Source: Bacillota bacterium (GTDB lineage Bacteria; Bacillota; DTU030; DUMP01). From it: DNA of 64,000 bases. A program made the position numbers and the translations under genes. Location of the stretch: NCBI GenBank assembly GCA_030154105.1, contig JASKKP010000002.1, positions 1-64,000 of the forward strand, given 5' to 3'. Position 1 is the first letter of the stretch; the number at the start of each line of letters is the position of its first letter. Shown in pieces: positions 1 through 7,776 of the stretch. The notes beneath the pieces are model-generated. The model saw only the letters and a program-made list of their open reading frames with translations. It was not told the origin of the DNA and searched no databases.

Positions 1-1
1 T

Positions 2-58
2 CACGAGACCAAGCTCCTTTCCATTGCTCTTGGTGTGGTAGCGGCGAGGAAAAGATAG
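2..58 (+). CDS. C-terminal tail of an unidentified gene (cut by window start)
   Basis: An open frame enters from the left edge and ends at TAG after 18 codons (HETKLLSIALGVVAARKR). A rho-independent terminator follows within 20 bases, which supports a true gene end. Too little is left to name the family. It is on the same strand as iorA, but the terminator separates them. Confidence 0.5.
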   Translation, partial: HETKLLSIALGVVAARKR

Positions 59-70
59 GCTGAGGAACAA

Positions 71-106
71 AAAACACCGGGGGTAGTTTGCCCCCGTTTT
101 CTTTTT
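71..106 (+). terminator. Rho-independent terminator
   Basis: CGGGGG and CCCCCG pair around a 7-nt loop, followed by TTTTCTTTTT. It ends the gene entering from the left and insulates iorA. Confidence 0.85.
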
Positions 107-202
107 ATCAAAAGAGGAATTACGCCCTAGTTGCCGAAATTCTATGTTGAAGAATGGTAGGACGGTAGTAGCAGAACAAAATCTGCGAAAGGGGGAAATA
201 GC

Positions 203-1960
203 GTGAAGAAGCTTCTTTCGGGGGACGAGGCGATTGCGCGCGGCGCTTACGAGTATGGGTGCGCGTTCGCAGCCGCCTACCCGGGGACTCCGAGTACGGA
301 GATTTTAGAGAACATCATCCCGTACAAGGAGATTTACGCCGAGTGGTCCTCCAACGAGAAAGTGGCCCTGGAAGTGGCTTTAGGCGCTTCCCTGGCCGGT
401 GCCCGGGCCCTCGTGGCTATGAAGCACGTGGGGCTCAACGTGGCAGCTGATCCCCTCTTCACTGCCGCCTACACCGGAGTAAATGGAGGCCTCATTCTGG
501 TTACGGCCGACGAGCCGAGCCTCCACAGCTCCCAGAATGAGCAGGACAACCGCAACGTCGCGCCCTTTGCCAAGATCCCCATGCTCGAGCCCAGCGACAG
601 CCAAGAGGCCAAAGACCTGGTGGGCGAGGCGTTCAGGATCAGCGAAGAGTTCGACACCCCAGTGCTTCTTCGGATTACCACCCGCATCGCCCATGCCAAA
701 GGCCTGGTGGAGTGCCGCGAACGTCGGGAGGTTCCGGTTAAGGAGTACAAAAAAGATGCGGCGAAATACTGCATGGTCCCGGCCAACGCCATGAGACGGC
801 GGGTTTTTGTGGAAGAACGGACGCGCCGCTTGGCCGAGTTCGGCGAAACCTTCCCGTACAACCGCATCGAGTGGGGCGATCGGTCCGTTGGCATCATCAC
901 CAGCGGTATCAGTTATCAGTACGCCAAAGAGGTTTTTGGCGAGGGCGCATCTTATCTTAAACTGACCCTCACCTGGCCCCTACCCCAAAAGCTTATCCGC
1001 GAGTTTGCAGCCGGGGTGGAGAAGCTCTACGTTATCGAAGAGCTCGATCCTTTCCTCGAAACCCAAATCAAAGCCATGGGGATTCCCGTGGTGGGCAAAG
1101 AGATCGTTCCCACCATGTACGAACTTTCACCTGAGATCCTGCGCCAGAAATTCTTCGGCGCCGAGCCTGCACCGAACCCTGTGGCCGACCTTAACCTTCC
1201 GCCCAGGCCACCCGTGCTGTGCGCCGGATGCCCGCACCGGCCGGTCTTCTACATTTTAAAGAAGCTGCGCGTACCGGTGATGGGTGACATCGGCTGTTAC
1301 GGGCTTGGCCTGCAGCCGCCGCTCGAAGCAGTGGACACCACCATCTGCATGGGGGCCAGCGTAGGCATGGCCCACGGCTTCCAGAAGGTAGGCGCCTGGA
1401 ACGGCTTAGACCGCCGGACGGTGGGCGTTATTGGTGACTCCACCTTCTTCCACGGCGGCATGCCGGGCGTAGCTGACATGGTCTTTAACAAGGGTGCCGG
1501 CGTAGTTGTGGTGCTGGACAACCGTACCACCGCCATGACCGGCCACCAGCCCCACCCGGGCAGTGGCATCACCGCCAAAGGCGAACCCACAGTAGAAATC
1601 AAAATCGAGGACGTGGTGCGCGCCCTGGGCGTAAAAGACGTTCAGATTGTCGACTCCTACGACCTTAAGGCAGTTGAGGCCGCGGTGCGCCACGCCCTGG
1701 ACTACGACGGGCCGTCGGTGGTCATCTGCCGCCGAGCTTGTGCCCTGCTTAAAGGCCTACCGGACTTGGGCAAGGCGGTCGTCAACCAGGAAAAGTGCAC
1801 CCGCTGCCATGCCTGCCTCAGAACCGGCTGTCCGGCCCTTGTCAGCCACCAGGATGGAAGCGTTGCCATCGACCAAAATGCCTGCAACGGCTGCTTTGTC
1901 TGCGGCCAGGTTTGCCCCGTTGGTGCCATTGAAAAAGTAGGGGGTGGGGAGCGTGGCTAA
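203..1960 (+). CDS. iorA: Indolepyruvate:ferredoxin oxidoreductase, alpha subunit
   Basis: Catalytic subunit of the TPP-dependent enzyme that oxidatively decarboxylates aryl-pyruvates such as indolepyruvate to aryl-acetyl-CoA and reduces ferredoxin. It acts in the cytoplasm, in amino-acid fermentation. The N-terminal half is the pyruvate-oxidoreductase core. A TPP-binding stretch (GDSTFFHGG, then VVLDN) lies around residues 410-440. The C-terminus is a two-cluster ferredoxin domain, with CTRCHAC...CP from about residue 532 and CNGCFVCGQVCP after it. At 585 aa it is full length for the family. The start is GTG after an AAAGGGGG ribosome site. The 3' end overlaps iorB, so the two subunits are translationally coupled. 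Confidence 0.96.
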   Translation: MKKLLSGDEAIARGAYEYGCAFAAAYPGTPSTEILENIIPYKEIYAEWSSNEKVALEVALGASLAGARALVAMKHVGLNVAADPLFTAAYTGVNGGLILVTADEPSLHSSQNEQDNRNVAPFAKIPMLEPSDSQEAKDLVGEAFRISEEFDTPVLLRITTRIAHAKGLVECRERREVPVKEYKKDAAKYCMVPANAMRRRVFVEERTRRLAEFGETFPYNRIEWGDRSVGIITSGISYQYAKEVFGEGASYLKLTLTWPLPQKLIREFAAGVEKLYVIEELDPFLETQIKAMGIPVVGKEIVPTMYELSPEILRQKFFGAEPAPNPVADLNLPPRPPVLCAGCPHRPVFYILKKLRVPVMGDIGCYGLGLQPPLEAVDTTICMGASVGMAHGFQKVGAWNGLDRRTVGVIGDSTFFHGGMPGVADMVFNKGAGVVVVLDNRTTAMTGHQPHPGSGITAKGEPTVEIKIEDVVRALGVKDVQIVDSYDLKAVEAAVRHALDYDGPSVVICRRACALLKGLPDLGKAVVNQEKCTRCHACLRTGCPALVSHQDGSVAIDQNACNGCFVCGQVCPVGAIEKVGGGERG

Positions 1961-2534
1961 AGTCACGAACGTCCTCTTGGTCGGCGTCGGCGGCCAGGGA
2001 ACCATCCTCGCGACCCGCGTGCTCGCCGGGGTCCTGGTAGAAGAAGGTTATGATGTAAAGATGTCAGAAGTTCACGGCATGTCCCAGCGCGGCGGCAGCG
2101 TGCTTACCTTCGTGCGCTACGGCGACAAGGTGTACTCGCCGCTTGTGGAGCGCGGGACGGCGGACCTTATCCTGGCCTTCGAAAAGCTGGAGGCCGTCCG
2201 CTACTTGCCCTACCTCAAACCGGAAGGCACCTTGGTGGTGAACGACCTGGCGATTCTTCCTGCACCGGTGCTCCTGGGCAAAGCGGAATACCCGTACAAT
2301 GCCTTGGATATCCTGAAGGAGAAGGTAAAAGACCTGGTGGTAATGGACGCTGCCAAGCTGGCCGAGGAGAAGACCGGTAACGTCCGTACCCAGAACATCG
2401 TTCTTTTAGGTGCCTTAGCAAGGCGCATGGATATTCCGCCCGGCACCTGGGAGAAGGTTGTCAGCGAAAACGTACCACCCAAAACCGTCGAAGCCAACCT
2501 TAAAGCCTTCTGGGCCGGCTGGGAAGGGGCCTAG
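1953..2534 (+). CDS. iorB: Indolepyruvate:ferredoxin oxidoreductase, beta subunit
   Basis: Gamma-type pyruvate-oxidoreductase domain protein that completes the IorAB complex. The N-terminus VTNVLLVGVGGQG and the segment MSEVHGMSQRGG are typical of IorB. About 193 aa, the usual length. The ORF track begins at GTG 1944. I prefer GTG 1953 because the purine block GGGGGTGGGGA then sits at normal spacing as ribosome site. The start lies inside the last codons of iorA (8-base overlap). IorAB next to butyrate kinase and several ferredoxins fits an amino-acid-fermenting or acetogenic anaerobe; that metabolic reading is inference. Confidence 0.95.
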   Translation: MAKVTNVLLVGVGGQGTILATRVLAGVLVEEGYDVKMSEVHGMSQRGGSVLTFVRYGDKVYSPLVERGTADLILAFEKLEAVRYLPYLKPEGTLVVNDLAILPAPVLLGKAEYPYNALDILKEKVKDLVVMDAAKLAEEKTGNVRTQNIVLLGALARRMDIPPGTWEKVVSENVPPKTVEANLKAFWAGWEGA

Positions 2535-2603
2535 TAGTTCACGTCATCCTTCGCCAGGGGTGCGAAAACCCCTGTTTCGGATTCGGCTTTAGGGGTCAAG
2601 GGA

Positions 2604-2645
2604 CCCTGGGCAGGTTGTGCCTGCCCAGGGCTTCTTGTTATTCTT
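2604..2645 (+). terminator. Terminator after iorAB
   Basis: Perfect 11-bp stem CCCTGGGCAGG/CCTGCCCAGGG with a 5-nt loop, followed by the T-rich CTTCTTGTTATTCTT. Confidence 0.8.
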
Positions 2646-2880
2646 ACGACTGCGCTTCCCGGTTTTCTGACTCTAGCCTCCGTTTGCTGGCTATGTAACT
2701 TGATGCCTGGCCTGGAGTATAAGGTGGTTATGTCTAGGGGCGCACATTAACTCTTTTAATGTCCGGTGCACCATTTCGTACTGCTACCTGGAGGATATTC
2801 CCAAAAGCTGTCCGGTCTAAGGAGAACCGGCCGGGAATAAGGATTTTAAGGGGAAAAGTGCCAAAGGGAGGTGTTGCAGG
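2646..2880 (+). other. Non-coding leader of the 2881 S-component gene, possibly structured
   Basis: About 235 bases with no convincing ORF. It contains a 7-bp hairpin ACATTAA/TTAATGT (2744-2762) flanked by GGTGG and GGTGCACC blocks, and ends in the ribosome site GGGAGGTG. The length and paired segments suggest a cis-regulatory leader. The expected cobalamin B12-box consensus is not visible, and I could not match any riboswitch class I know. Confidence 0.3.
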
Positions 2881-3417
2881 ATGGTGGTACCGGGGGTACG
2901 AACAAGGTTACCGCGGGGTCGAGGGGATGCCCGCGCCTATCAACAGGCGGCCCGGCTCATCGTGTTTATCGTCCTTTCGGCCTTAGGGGCAATGGCTAAG
3001 CTACCGGGACCTTTAGGAGCCATAACCCTGGATGCAGCACCGGGTTATTTTGCGGCGCTCGCCTTCAGCTGGGGCGAAGGAGCGTTGGTGGCAGGCCTCG
3101 GCTCTCTTCTCAGCGCCTTACTCTCTGGGTTTCCCTTGGGAATGGTGGTCCATGTCTATGCGGCCGGGCAGGCGGCCCTTTGGGCTACCTGTTTGCGCTT
3201 AGCCTATGAGCGCGGCGGACCGGTCTTGGCCATGCTGGCTACGATCTTCCTGGCGGGGGTGGTCGCGGCAGCGCTTTCCTGGCCGCTTGGAGGCTTGGCG
3301 CTGGTGACGAGTTCCCTAGCTCCTTTAATAATCGCGGCGGCAGTGAACGTGTTCCTGGCTACCGCGTTCTTCGTAGTTCTCCTAAGGAGTAAGGTGGTAT
3401 ACGTAAGAAGACGGTAA
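2881..3417 (+). CDS. ECF transporter S component, possibly alpha-ribazole/CblT-like
   Basis: Small integral membrane protein (178 aa, about 5-6 hydrophobic segments). After a short basic N-terminus it carries ITLDAAPGYFAALAF, then a GALVAGLGSLLSAL/SGFPLG stretch. This resembles the substrate-binding S subunit of group II ECF vitamin transporters, and looks most like the cobamide-precursor (CblT) type. That substrate is a recollection-based guess. S components need a shared EcfA-EcfA'-EcfT module, which is not in this window. ATG with AAAGGGAGGTG at good spacing. It stands alone behind a long leader. Confidence 0.7.
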   Translation: MVVPGVRTRLPRGRGDARAYQQAARLIVFIVLSALGAMAKLPGPLGAITLDAAPGYFAALAFSWGEGALVAGLGSLLSALLSGFPLGMVVHVYAAGQAALWATCLRLAYERGGPVLAMLATIFLAGVVAAALSWPLGGLALVTSSLAPLIIAAAVNVFLATAFFVVLLRSKVVYVRRR

Positions 3418-3430
3418 AAAGGTAGTCGCT

Positions 3431-3472
3431 AACAAAGTCTCCCTCCGCCCAGAGCGGAAGGGAGACTTTGTT
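3431..3472. terminator. Bidirectional terminator-like hairpin
   Basis: AACAAAGTCTCCC pairs with GGGAGACTTTGTT, extended by CTCCGC/GCGGAAG with one bulge. It lies between the rightward S-component gene and the leftward acetamidase gene. No long T-run follows on either side, but position and stability suggest it ends both transcripts. Confidence 0.6.
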
Positions 3473-3565
3473 ACACGGCGGCAGGCAAGAAAGAGGGACA
3501 CCGCTATCTCGCAAATAGGATAAAACTTCATTTAGCCTGCACCCAAGAGGGCCGGCGTGGTTTTT

Positions 3566-4867
3566 TTATACTTCCTGGCTTTCTTGGTATTGCTCTGCTA
3601 CGAGGTTCCAGAGCTGAAGCCGTTTCAGAATGAGCTTAGGGACCAGCATGCTTATCTGCACCACGCCTGGCAGGCGGCCGATGTCTACCTGTCCGGTTAT
3701 GGTGCACCTGTTGCGTACCTCTGGCAAGGGGAGAGCCGTTAACTTGGACATGCGTGCTAAACCATTGGCCGTGGCGGCATTAAGATCTTTGCCTGTGCCT
3801 ATTACCTGGATAGGTAGCGCTTCGTCCTCCAGGGCAAAGCCGTAGTGGTCGGCTATACGACGGGCACGCGCCAGGACCTCAGATGTGCGCGGGCGGACAA
3901 TCTTGGGCAGGTCCTCCTGAAGCGGCAGAAGGATTGGTCCCTCAAGGGTAAGGCCTTTTAATACCTTGACCTCAATGATTACTTCGGCGGAGACATCTGT
4001 GGTATGACCGGCGATCTCGCCATCGCCCATCATTGCATGGACGTCGCCGACATATATTCCGCCGCCGTCCACTTTGACCGGCACGATGAGGAGGCTCCCT
4101 TCTACCACTTCATTGACATCCATGTGACCGTCCGTGCGCTTCTTAAGCTCTTCTTCCGACAAAGCATAGTCGTGGGGCGCTCCTACCAAAAAACTGCCAA
4201 AGTCACCGGCGTTGTGCGAGGCCGGCATGCGCACGGCCGGGCAGGTTCCTATATTGCCGACCATAGGCCGCAAGGGAGCGATAAGGCCGGGAAGGTCGCC
4301 GCGGGCAAAGAGGTTGGCGGAATATTGTCTGGATTCGGGCGGCAGGGCGCTGAAGCGAGCTGCATCGGCGGCGATTTCCTCGGCTACGGCGGGCGGAACG
4401 GTTACGCCAACCTGACGTTCCTCATCCATAAGTAAGGTATACGTGTTTTCGAGGAGGAAGGGATGAACGGGGCTGCCGCACTTTCGGCAGCGGATCGCAC
4501 CCGGCCCCACTCCTTCGACGTAAGTGGAGGGGTTGATTAGGCCGCATTGCGGGCACCGCTTTGCCACGAAAGGATCGCCCAGATAATGTCCTTCCTGAGG
4601 TGCGTCGGTACCGGAAGTAGTCGCCAGGGAAAGAACCCGGATCTTGCGGATTTTCAACGCAATGGCGTCGCCTACTTTAGCTCCTTCCACGGCGACGGGC
4701 CGCGTTACCTCGTGCCCACTCGGATAATCCGGGGTTATCATAGCCCCCCAGCATCCGGGACTCACTCTGGCCACGATCGTTCCACCGTCTTTAACCGGTC
4801 CGGCAAAAGGCTCCGCCGGGTCGAGCACCCAGACCATCTCTGCCGTATGAACTATGGATTTGCCCAT
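3566..4867 (-). CDS. Acetamidase/formamidase family amidohydrolase
   Basis: Hydrolyses short-chain amides such as acetamide or formamide to ammonia and the acid (FmdA/AmdA family). Recognisable stretches are VSPGCWGAMITPDYPSG near the N-terminus, NIGTCPAVRMP, and the metal-site-like DVHAMMGDGEIAGHTTDVSAE. There is an inserted zinc-ribbon-like segment (CPQCGL...CRKCG) around residues 110-145, unusual for a plain FmdA. The ORF track extends to 4966. I prefer ATG 4867, preceded by GAGGAGGG at normal spacing, because the extra N-terminal residues look non-coding. Monocistronic, divergent from lytS. The exact substrate cannot be told from sequence. Confidence 0.85.
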   Translation of the reverse strand: MGKSIVHTAEMVWVLDPAEPFAGPVKDGGTIVARVSPGCWGAMITPDYPSGHEVTRPVAVEGAKVGDAIALKIRKIRVLSLATTSGTDAPQEGHYLGDPFVAKRCPQCGLINPSTYVEGVGPGAIRCRKCGSPVHPFLLENTYTLLMDEERQVGVTVPPAVAEEIAADAARFSALPPESRQYSANLFARGDLPGLIAPLRPMVGNIGTCPAVRMPASHNAGDFGSFLVGAPHDYALSEEELKKRTDGHMDVNEVVEGSLLIVPVKVDGGGIYVGDVHAMMGDGEIAGHTTDVSAEVIIEVKVLKGLTLEGPILLPLQEDLPKIVRPRTSEVLARARRIADHYGFALEDEALPIQVIGTGKDLNAATANGLARMSKLTALPLPEVRNRCTITGQVDIGRLPGVVQISMLVPKLILKRLQLWNLVAEQYQESQEV

Positions 4868-5041
4868 CCTGCGCCCTCCTCTTGGCTTCCAAATTCGCTT
4901 AGTATTTCTACATTTACCCTCTCGATCCTGCTTTAATTCCCTCCTCGGCGGCGCCGCGGCCAACAACTTCCTGCTTCGCTTTCAAGCCGCCATGCCGGAT
5001 ACCGAAGTGGAGCGGCCACGTTGTCAGATACCAGCGGAGCG

Positions 5042-5080
5042 AAAGACCTGCCGGGTGCTTCGGCAGGTCTTTAATTTATT
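5042..5080 (+). terminator. Hairpin with T-rich tail upstream of lytS
   Basis: Perfect 12-bp stem AAAGACCTGCCG/CGGCAGGTCTTT with a 7-nt loop, then AATTTATT. It sits between divergent genes, so it either stops stray transcription or acts as an attenuator for lytS. No gene on the + strand immediately precedes it. Confidence 0.55.
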
Positions 5081-5091
5081 GGGTCGTGACT

Positions 5092-5117
5092 CCTGGTACC
5101 AATTCCTGGTACCAATT
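5092..5117 (+). repeat. 13-bp perfect tandem repeat upstream of lytS
   Basis: CCTGGTACCAATT occurs twice head to tail with no gap. Each copy contains the palindrome TGGTACCA. LytTR-type regulators often bind direct repeats about one helical turn apart, so this could be an operator for the adjacent LytR; that role is inferred. Confidence 0.5.
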
Positions 5118-5206
5118 ACGGGTTGGCCGGTTACGGCATATGAGTTACAATAAGAAAGAGCATGCGGGGCATTTATCCGACGCTTACGTTCAGGGGGTTA
5201 CGGTCC

Positions 5207-6913
5207 ATGGCGCTTCTTGTTGCGCTCGCGGAACGCATGAGCGTAGTCATAACCTTGGCTTTTATCCTCACCCGCTCGCGCACTTTCCGCCGCTTGCTCG
5301 AGGAAAAGGCCAGCCTGCGGCAGATGCTGTTTCTTATCTTTGCTTTCGGCCTCCTCGGGATCTTCGGGAGCTACGCCGGCATTCCCGTGCAAGACGCACT
5401 GGCCAACTCGCGGGTCATTGCGCCGTTGGTGGGCGGCCTGTTCGGTGGGCCTCTGGTCGGTTTCCTTTCGGGGCTTATTGCCGGCGGCCACCGCTTCTTT
5501 CTGGGCGGCTTTACCGCCCTGGCCTGCGGAGTTTCCACCACTGTGGAAGGGCTTGTCGGCGGTCTGGTGGGCCGGGCGTACCGGGATCGCCGGCTTACCT
5601 GGCCCGTGGCTTTTATCACCGGTTTTGCGGCCGAAGGCCTGCAGATGCTCATCATCCTGGCCCTGGCGCGGCCTTTTGCGGCTGCCTGGAGTTTGGTGAG
5701 GATTATTGCCTTACCTATGATGCTGGTGAACGCCAGCGGTATCGCCTTAGCGGTAGTCATCATTCAGAGCGTGCTCAGGGAGCAGGAGCTTTCGGGCGCG
5801 CTGCAGGCGCAAAAGGCCCTGGAGATTGCCAACCAAACCCTGCCTTACTTGCGGCGCGGCTTAACCAGGGAAACTGCTCACCAGGCGGCCCGGATCATCC
5901 TTGCGGTGTCCGGCCTGGAGGCAGTGGCAATAACGAGCCGTGAAGAAATCCTGGCCCATCTGGGTGCCGGCAGCGATCATCACCGCCCGGGGCAGAAGAT
6001 CCTGACCAACGCTACGCGCCAGGCGTTAGCCACAGGAAAAATCCAGGTTGCGCAGACGGCACAAGATATAGGTTGCCATCACCCTGGCTGTCAGCTAAGA
6101 GCGGCGGTGGTGGTGCCTCTTTGTTCCCGCGGCAACGTGGTGGGTACGTTGAAGCTCTACCACACGCGGGCCAATGCCGTAGGCCCTTTAGATCTGGAAC
6201 TTGCTGCCGGATTGGGACACCTCTTTTCCACGCAGCTTGAACTCGCCGAAATCGACCGGCAGGAAAAACTGGTGGCACGGGCGGAGATTCGCGCTCTGCA
6301 GTCCCAGATTAACCCCCATTTTCTCTTTAATGCGCTAAACACCATCATGACTGTATGCCGGCAAGACCCGGAGAAGGCCAGGCAGCTCCTCGGCCACCTG
6401 GGTGACTTTTTCCGCCGCAACTTACAACACTTGGAGCGCCCGGTTACTTTGGCCACAGAGGTGGAGCACGTGCGCTCCTACCTGGCCATAGAGCAGGCCC
6501 GCTTCGGTTCCCGGCTGGAGGTGAAGATTGACGTGGACCCCAACGTGGCGACCTACCTTCTCCCGCCGCTCACCCTGCAGCCTCTGGTGGAGAACGCGGT
6601 AAAACACGGCCTGCTTTCTCGCCGCGAGGGCGGGCGCATAACCTTAACTGCGCGGGCGGTGGAAGGCGGGGCCCAGATTGCCGTCAGCGACAACGGGGTG
6701 GGCATAGACTTGGCCCGTGTTGCGCAGCTGCTCGCGGCCGGACCGGGGGACGGCAAAAGGGTCGGGCTGGCCAACGTGCATGAGCGGTTGCGGTTGCTTT
6801 ACGGGCCGGAACACGGATTGCGTTTCCGGCTCAACCCGGGCGGCGGTACGCGGGTAGAATTCACGCTCCCACGGCCGGAGCGGGGAACCTCTGAAAAGGG
6901 GGTGGCCAGTTGA
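5207..6913 (+). CDS. lytS: LytS/BtsS-type membrane sensor histidine kinase
   Basis: Membrane sensor of a LytTR two-component system. Five to six hydrophobic helices (5TM-5TMR_LYT type) fill the first ~190 residues. A GAF-like domain follows (about 210-350), then the His-kinase box SQINPHFLFNALNTI with the phospho-acceptor His, then an ATPase domain with N box LQPLVENAVKHG and a G box near DNGVGIDL. The ORF track starts at 5162. ATG 5207 has a better ribosome site (AGGGGGT) and gives the typical N-terminus MALLVALAERM. The gene overlaps lytR by three bases. With lytR and cstA downstream, the set resembles the pyruvate-responsive BtsSR-BtsT arrangement known in enterobacteria. Confidence 0.93.
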   Translation: MALLVALAERMSVVITLAFILTRSRTFRRLLEEKASLRQMLFLIFAFGLLGIFGSYAGIPVQDALANSRVIAPLVGGLFGGPLVGFLSGLIAGGHRFFLGGFTALACGVSTTVEGLVGGLVGRAYRDRRLTWPVAFITGFAAEGLQMLIILALARPFAAAWSLVRIIALPMMLVNASGIALAVVIIQSVLREQELSGALQAQKALEIANQTLPYLRRGLTRETAHQAARIILAVSGLEAVAITSREEILAHLGAGSDHHRPGQKILTNATRQALATGKIQVAQTAQDIGCHHPGCQLRAAVVVPLCSRGNVVGTLKLYHTRANAVGPLDLELAAGLGHLFSTQLELAEIDRQEKLVARAEIRALQSQINPHFLFNALNTIMTVCRQDPEKARQLLGHLGDFFRRNLQHLERPVTLATEVEHVRSYLAIEQARFGSRLEVKIDVDPNVATYLLPPLTLQPLVENAVKHGLLSRREGGRITLTARAVEGGAQIAVSDNGVGIDLARVAQLLAAGPGDGKRVGLANVHERLRLLYGPEHGLRFRLNPGGGTRVEFTLPRPERGTSEKGVAS

Positions 6914-7662
6914 TCAAGTCCATTATTGTCGATGACGAGGAACCGGCGCGGCAGGAGCTGCGTTACTACATCGAAAAAGATACGGATTTTCAGGTGTGCG
7001 CCGAAGCCGCCGGCGGCGCCGAGGCCGTGGAGCTTGTTGCATCGTTCAGGCCCGATGTGGTCTTCTTAGACATTGCCCTCTGGGACCTGGACGGGGTAGA
7101 AGTGGCGAGGCTCATCTTAAAACAGCCCAGGCCGCCGCTCATTATCTTCGCTACGGCTTACGATGAATACGCCGTTCAGGCCTTCGAGCTCAACGCCGTA
7201 GATTACCTCCTTAAACCCTTCACTGCCGAGCGGGTCGCTACCACTCTGGCGCGGGTGAAACAGCACTTGGCTAAGCGCGAGCCGCCGCCGATGGCCGGCC
7301 TTTTGGAGCGGCTAAGCGTGGGCCGACCGGCGCAGAAGGTAGCCGCCTGGAAGGACGAACGGCTGCTGGTGGTCGACCCCGGGGAAATCAATTATGCGGA
7401 GGTGCAGGGCCATCAGGTTTTTCTTAGGACGCAGCAGGGAACCTTGCGCTTCCCGGGCACCTTGCAGGAATTAGAAGCAAAACTGGACCGGCGTTTCCTG
7501 CGCGTGCATCGCAGTTACATTGTGAACCTCGACCGGGTGCGGGAAGTGGTACCGTACTTTCACGGTACTTACCACTTGCTAGTTTGCGATGCTGAAAATA
7601 ATGTGGAGATTCCGGTCGGTCGTACTTACCTAAAGGAAGTTCGGGCCGTCCTCGGCTTTTAG
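6910..7662 (+). CDS. lytR: LytTR-family response regulator
   Basis: Cytoplasmic DNA-binding partner of LytS. The receiver domain (1-120) has acidic residues VDDEE, phospho-acceptor Asp54 in VVFLDIAL, and conserved Lys in LLKPF. The C-terminal LytTR domain (about 145-250) ends in FLRVHRSYIVNLDRV, typical of the family. TTG start overlaps the lytS stop (TTGA), with ribosome site AAAAGGGGG. 250 aa is normal. Probable target: the cstA promoter region downstream and/or the repeat upstream of lytS. Confidence 0.95.
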   Translation: MIKSIIVDDEEPARQELRYYIEKDTDFQVCAEAAGGAEAVELVASFRPDVVFLDIALWDLDGVEVARLILKQPRPPLIIFATAYDEYAVQAFELNAVDYLLKPFTAERVATTLARVKQHLAKREPPPMAGLLERLSVGRPAQKVAAWKDERLLVVDPGEINYAEVQGHQVFLRTQQGTLRFPGTLQELEAKLDRRFLRVHRSYIVNLDRVREVVPYFHGTYHLLVCDAENNVEIPVGRTYLKEVRAVLGF

Positions 7663-7690
7663 GTTAAGATAGCGGCGTTCAGGTAGCGTT

Positions 7691-7712
7691 GGCGCCACTT
7701 GAGCGCCTTTTC
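7691..7712 (+). terminator. Possible weak terminator/attenuator between lytR and cstA
   Basis: GGCGC and GCGCC are separated by 7 nt and followed by TTTTCT. The short stem could reduce read-through into cstA. The 114-base gap also leaves room for a cstA promoter, but I see no clear one. Confidence 0.35.
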
Positions 7713-7776
7713 TGGCAGCTCGGCCCCCTTCACCCTACAATTTTCTTTGGAAATATGCTGAAGGGGGTACGAGTGA

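Noticed and set aside
2646-2880. Tetrahydrofolate or cobalamin riboswitch before the S-component gene
   Set aside because: A stretch GGTGCACCATTTCGTACTGCTACC faintly recalls the THF 3' core, but the 5' half and P1 do not fit; no B12 box found.
5086-5943. 285-aa + ORF overlapping lytS
   Set aside because: Arg/Gly-rich out-of-frame reading of the lytS transmembrane region.
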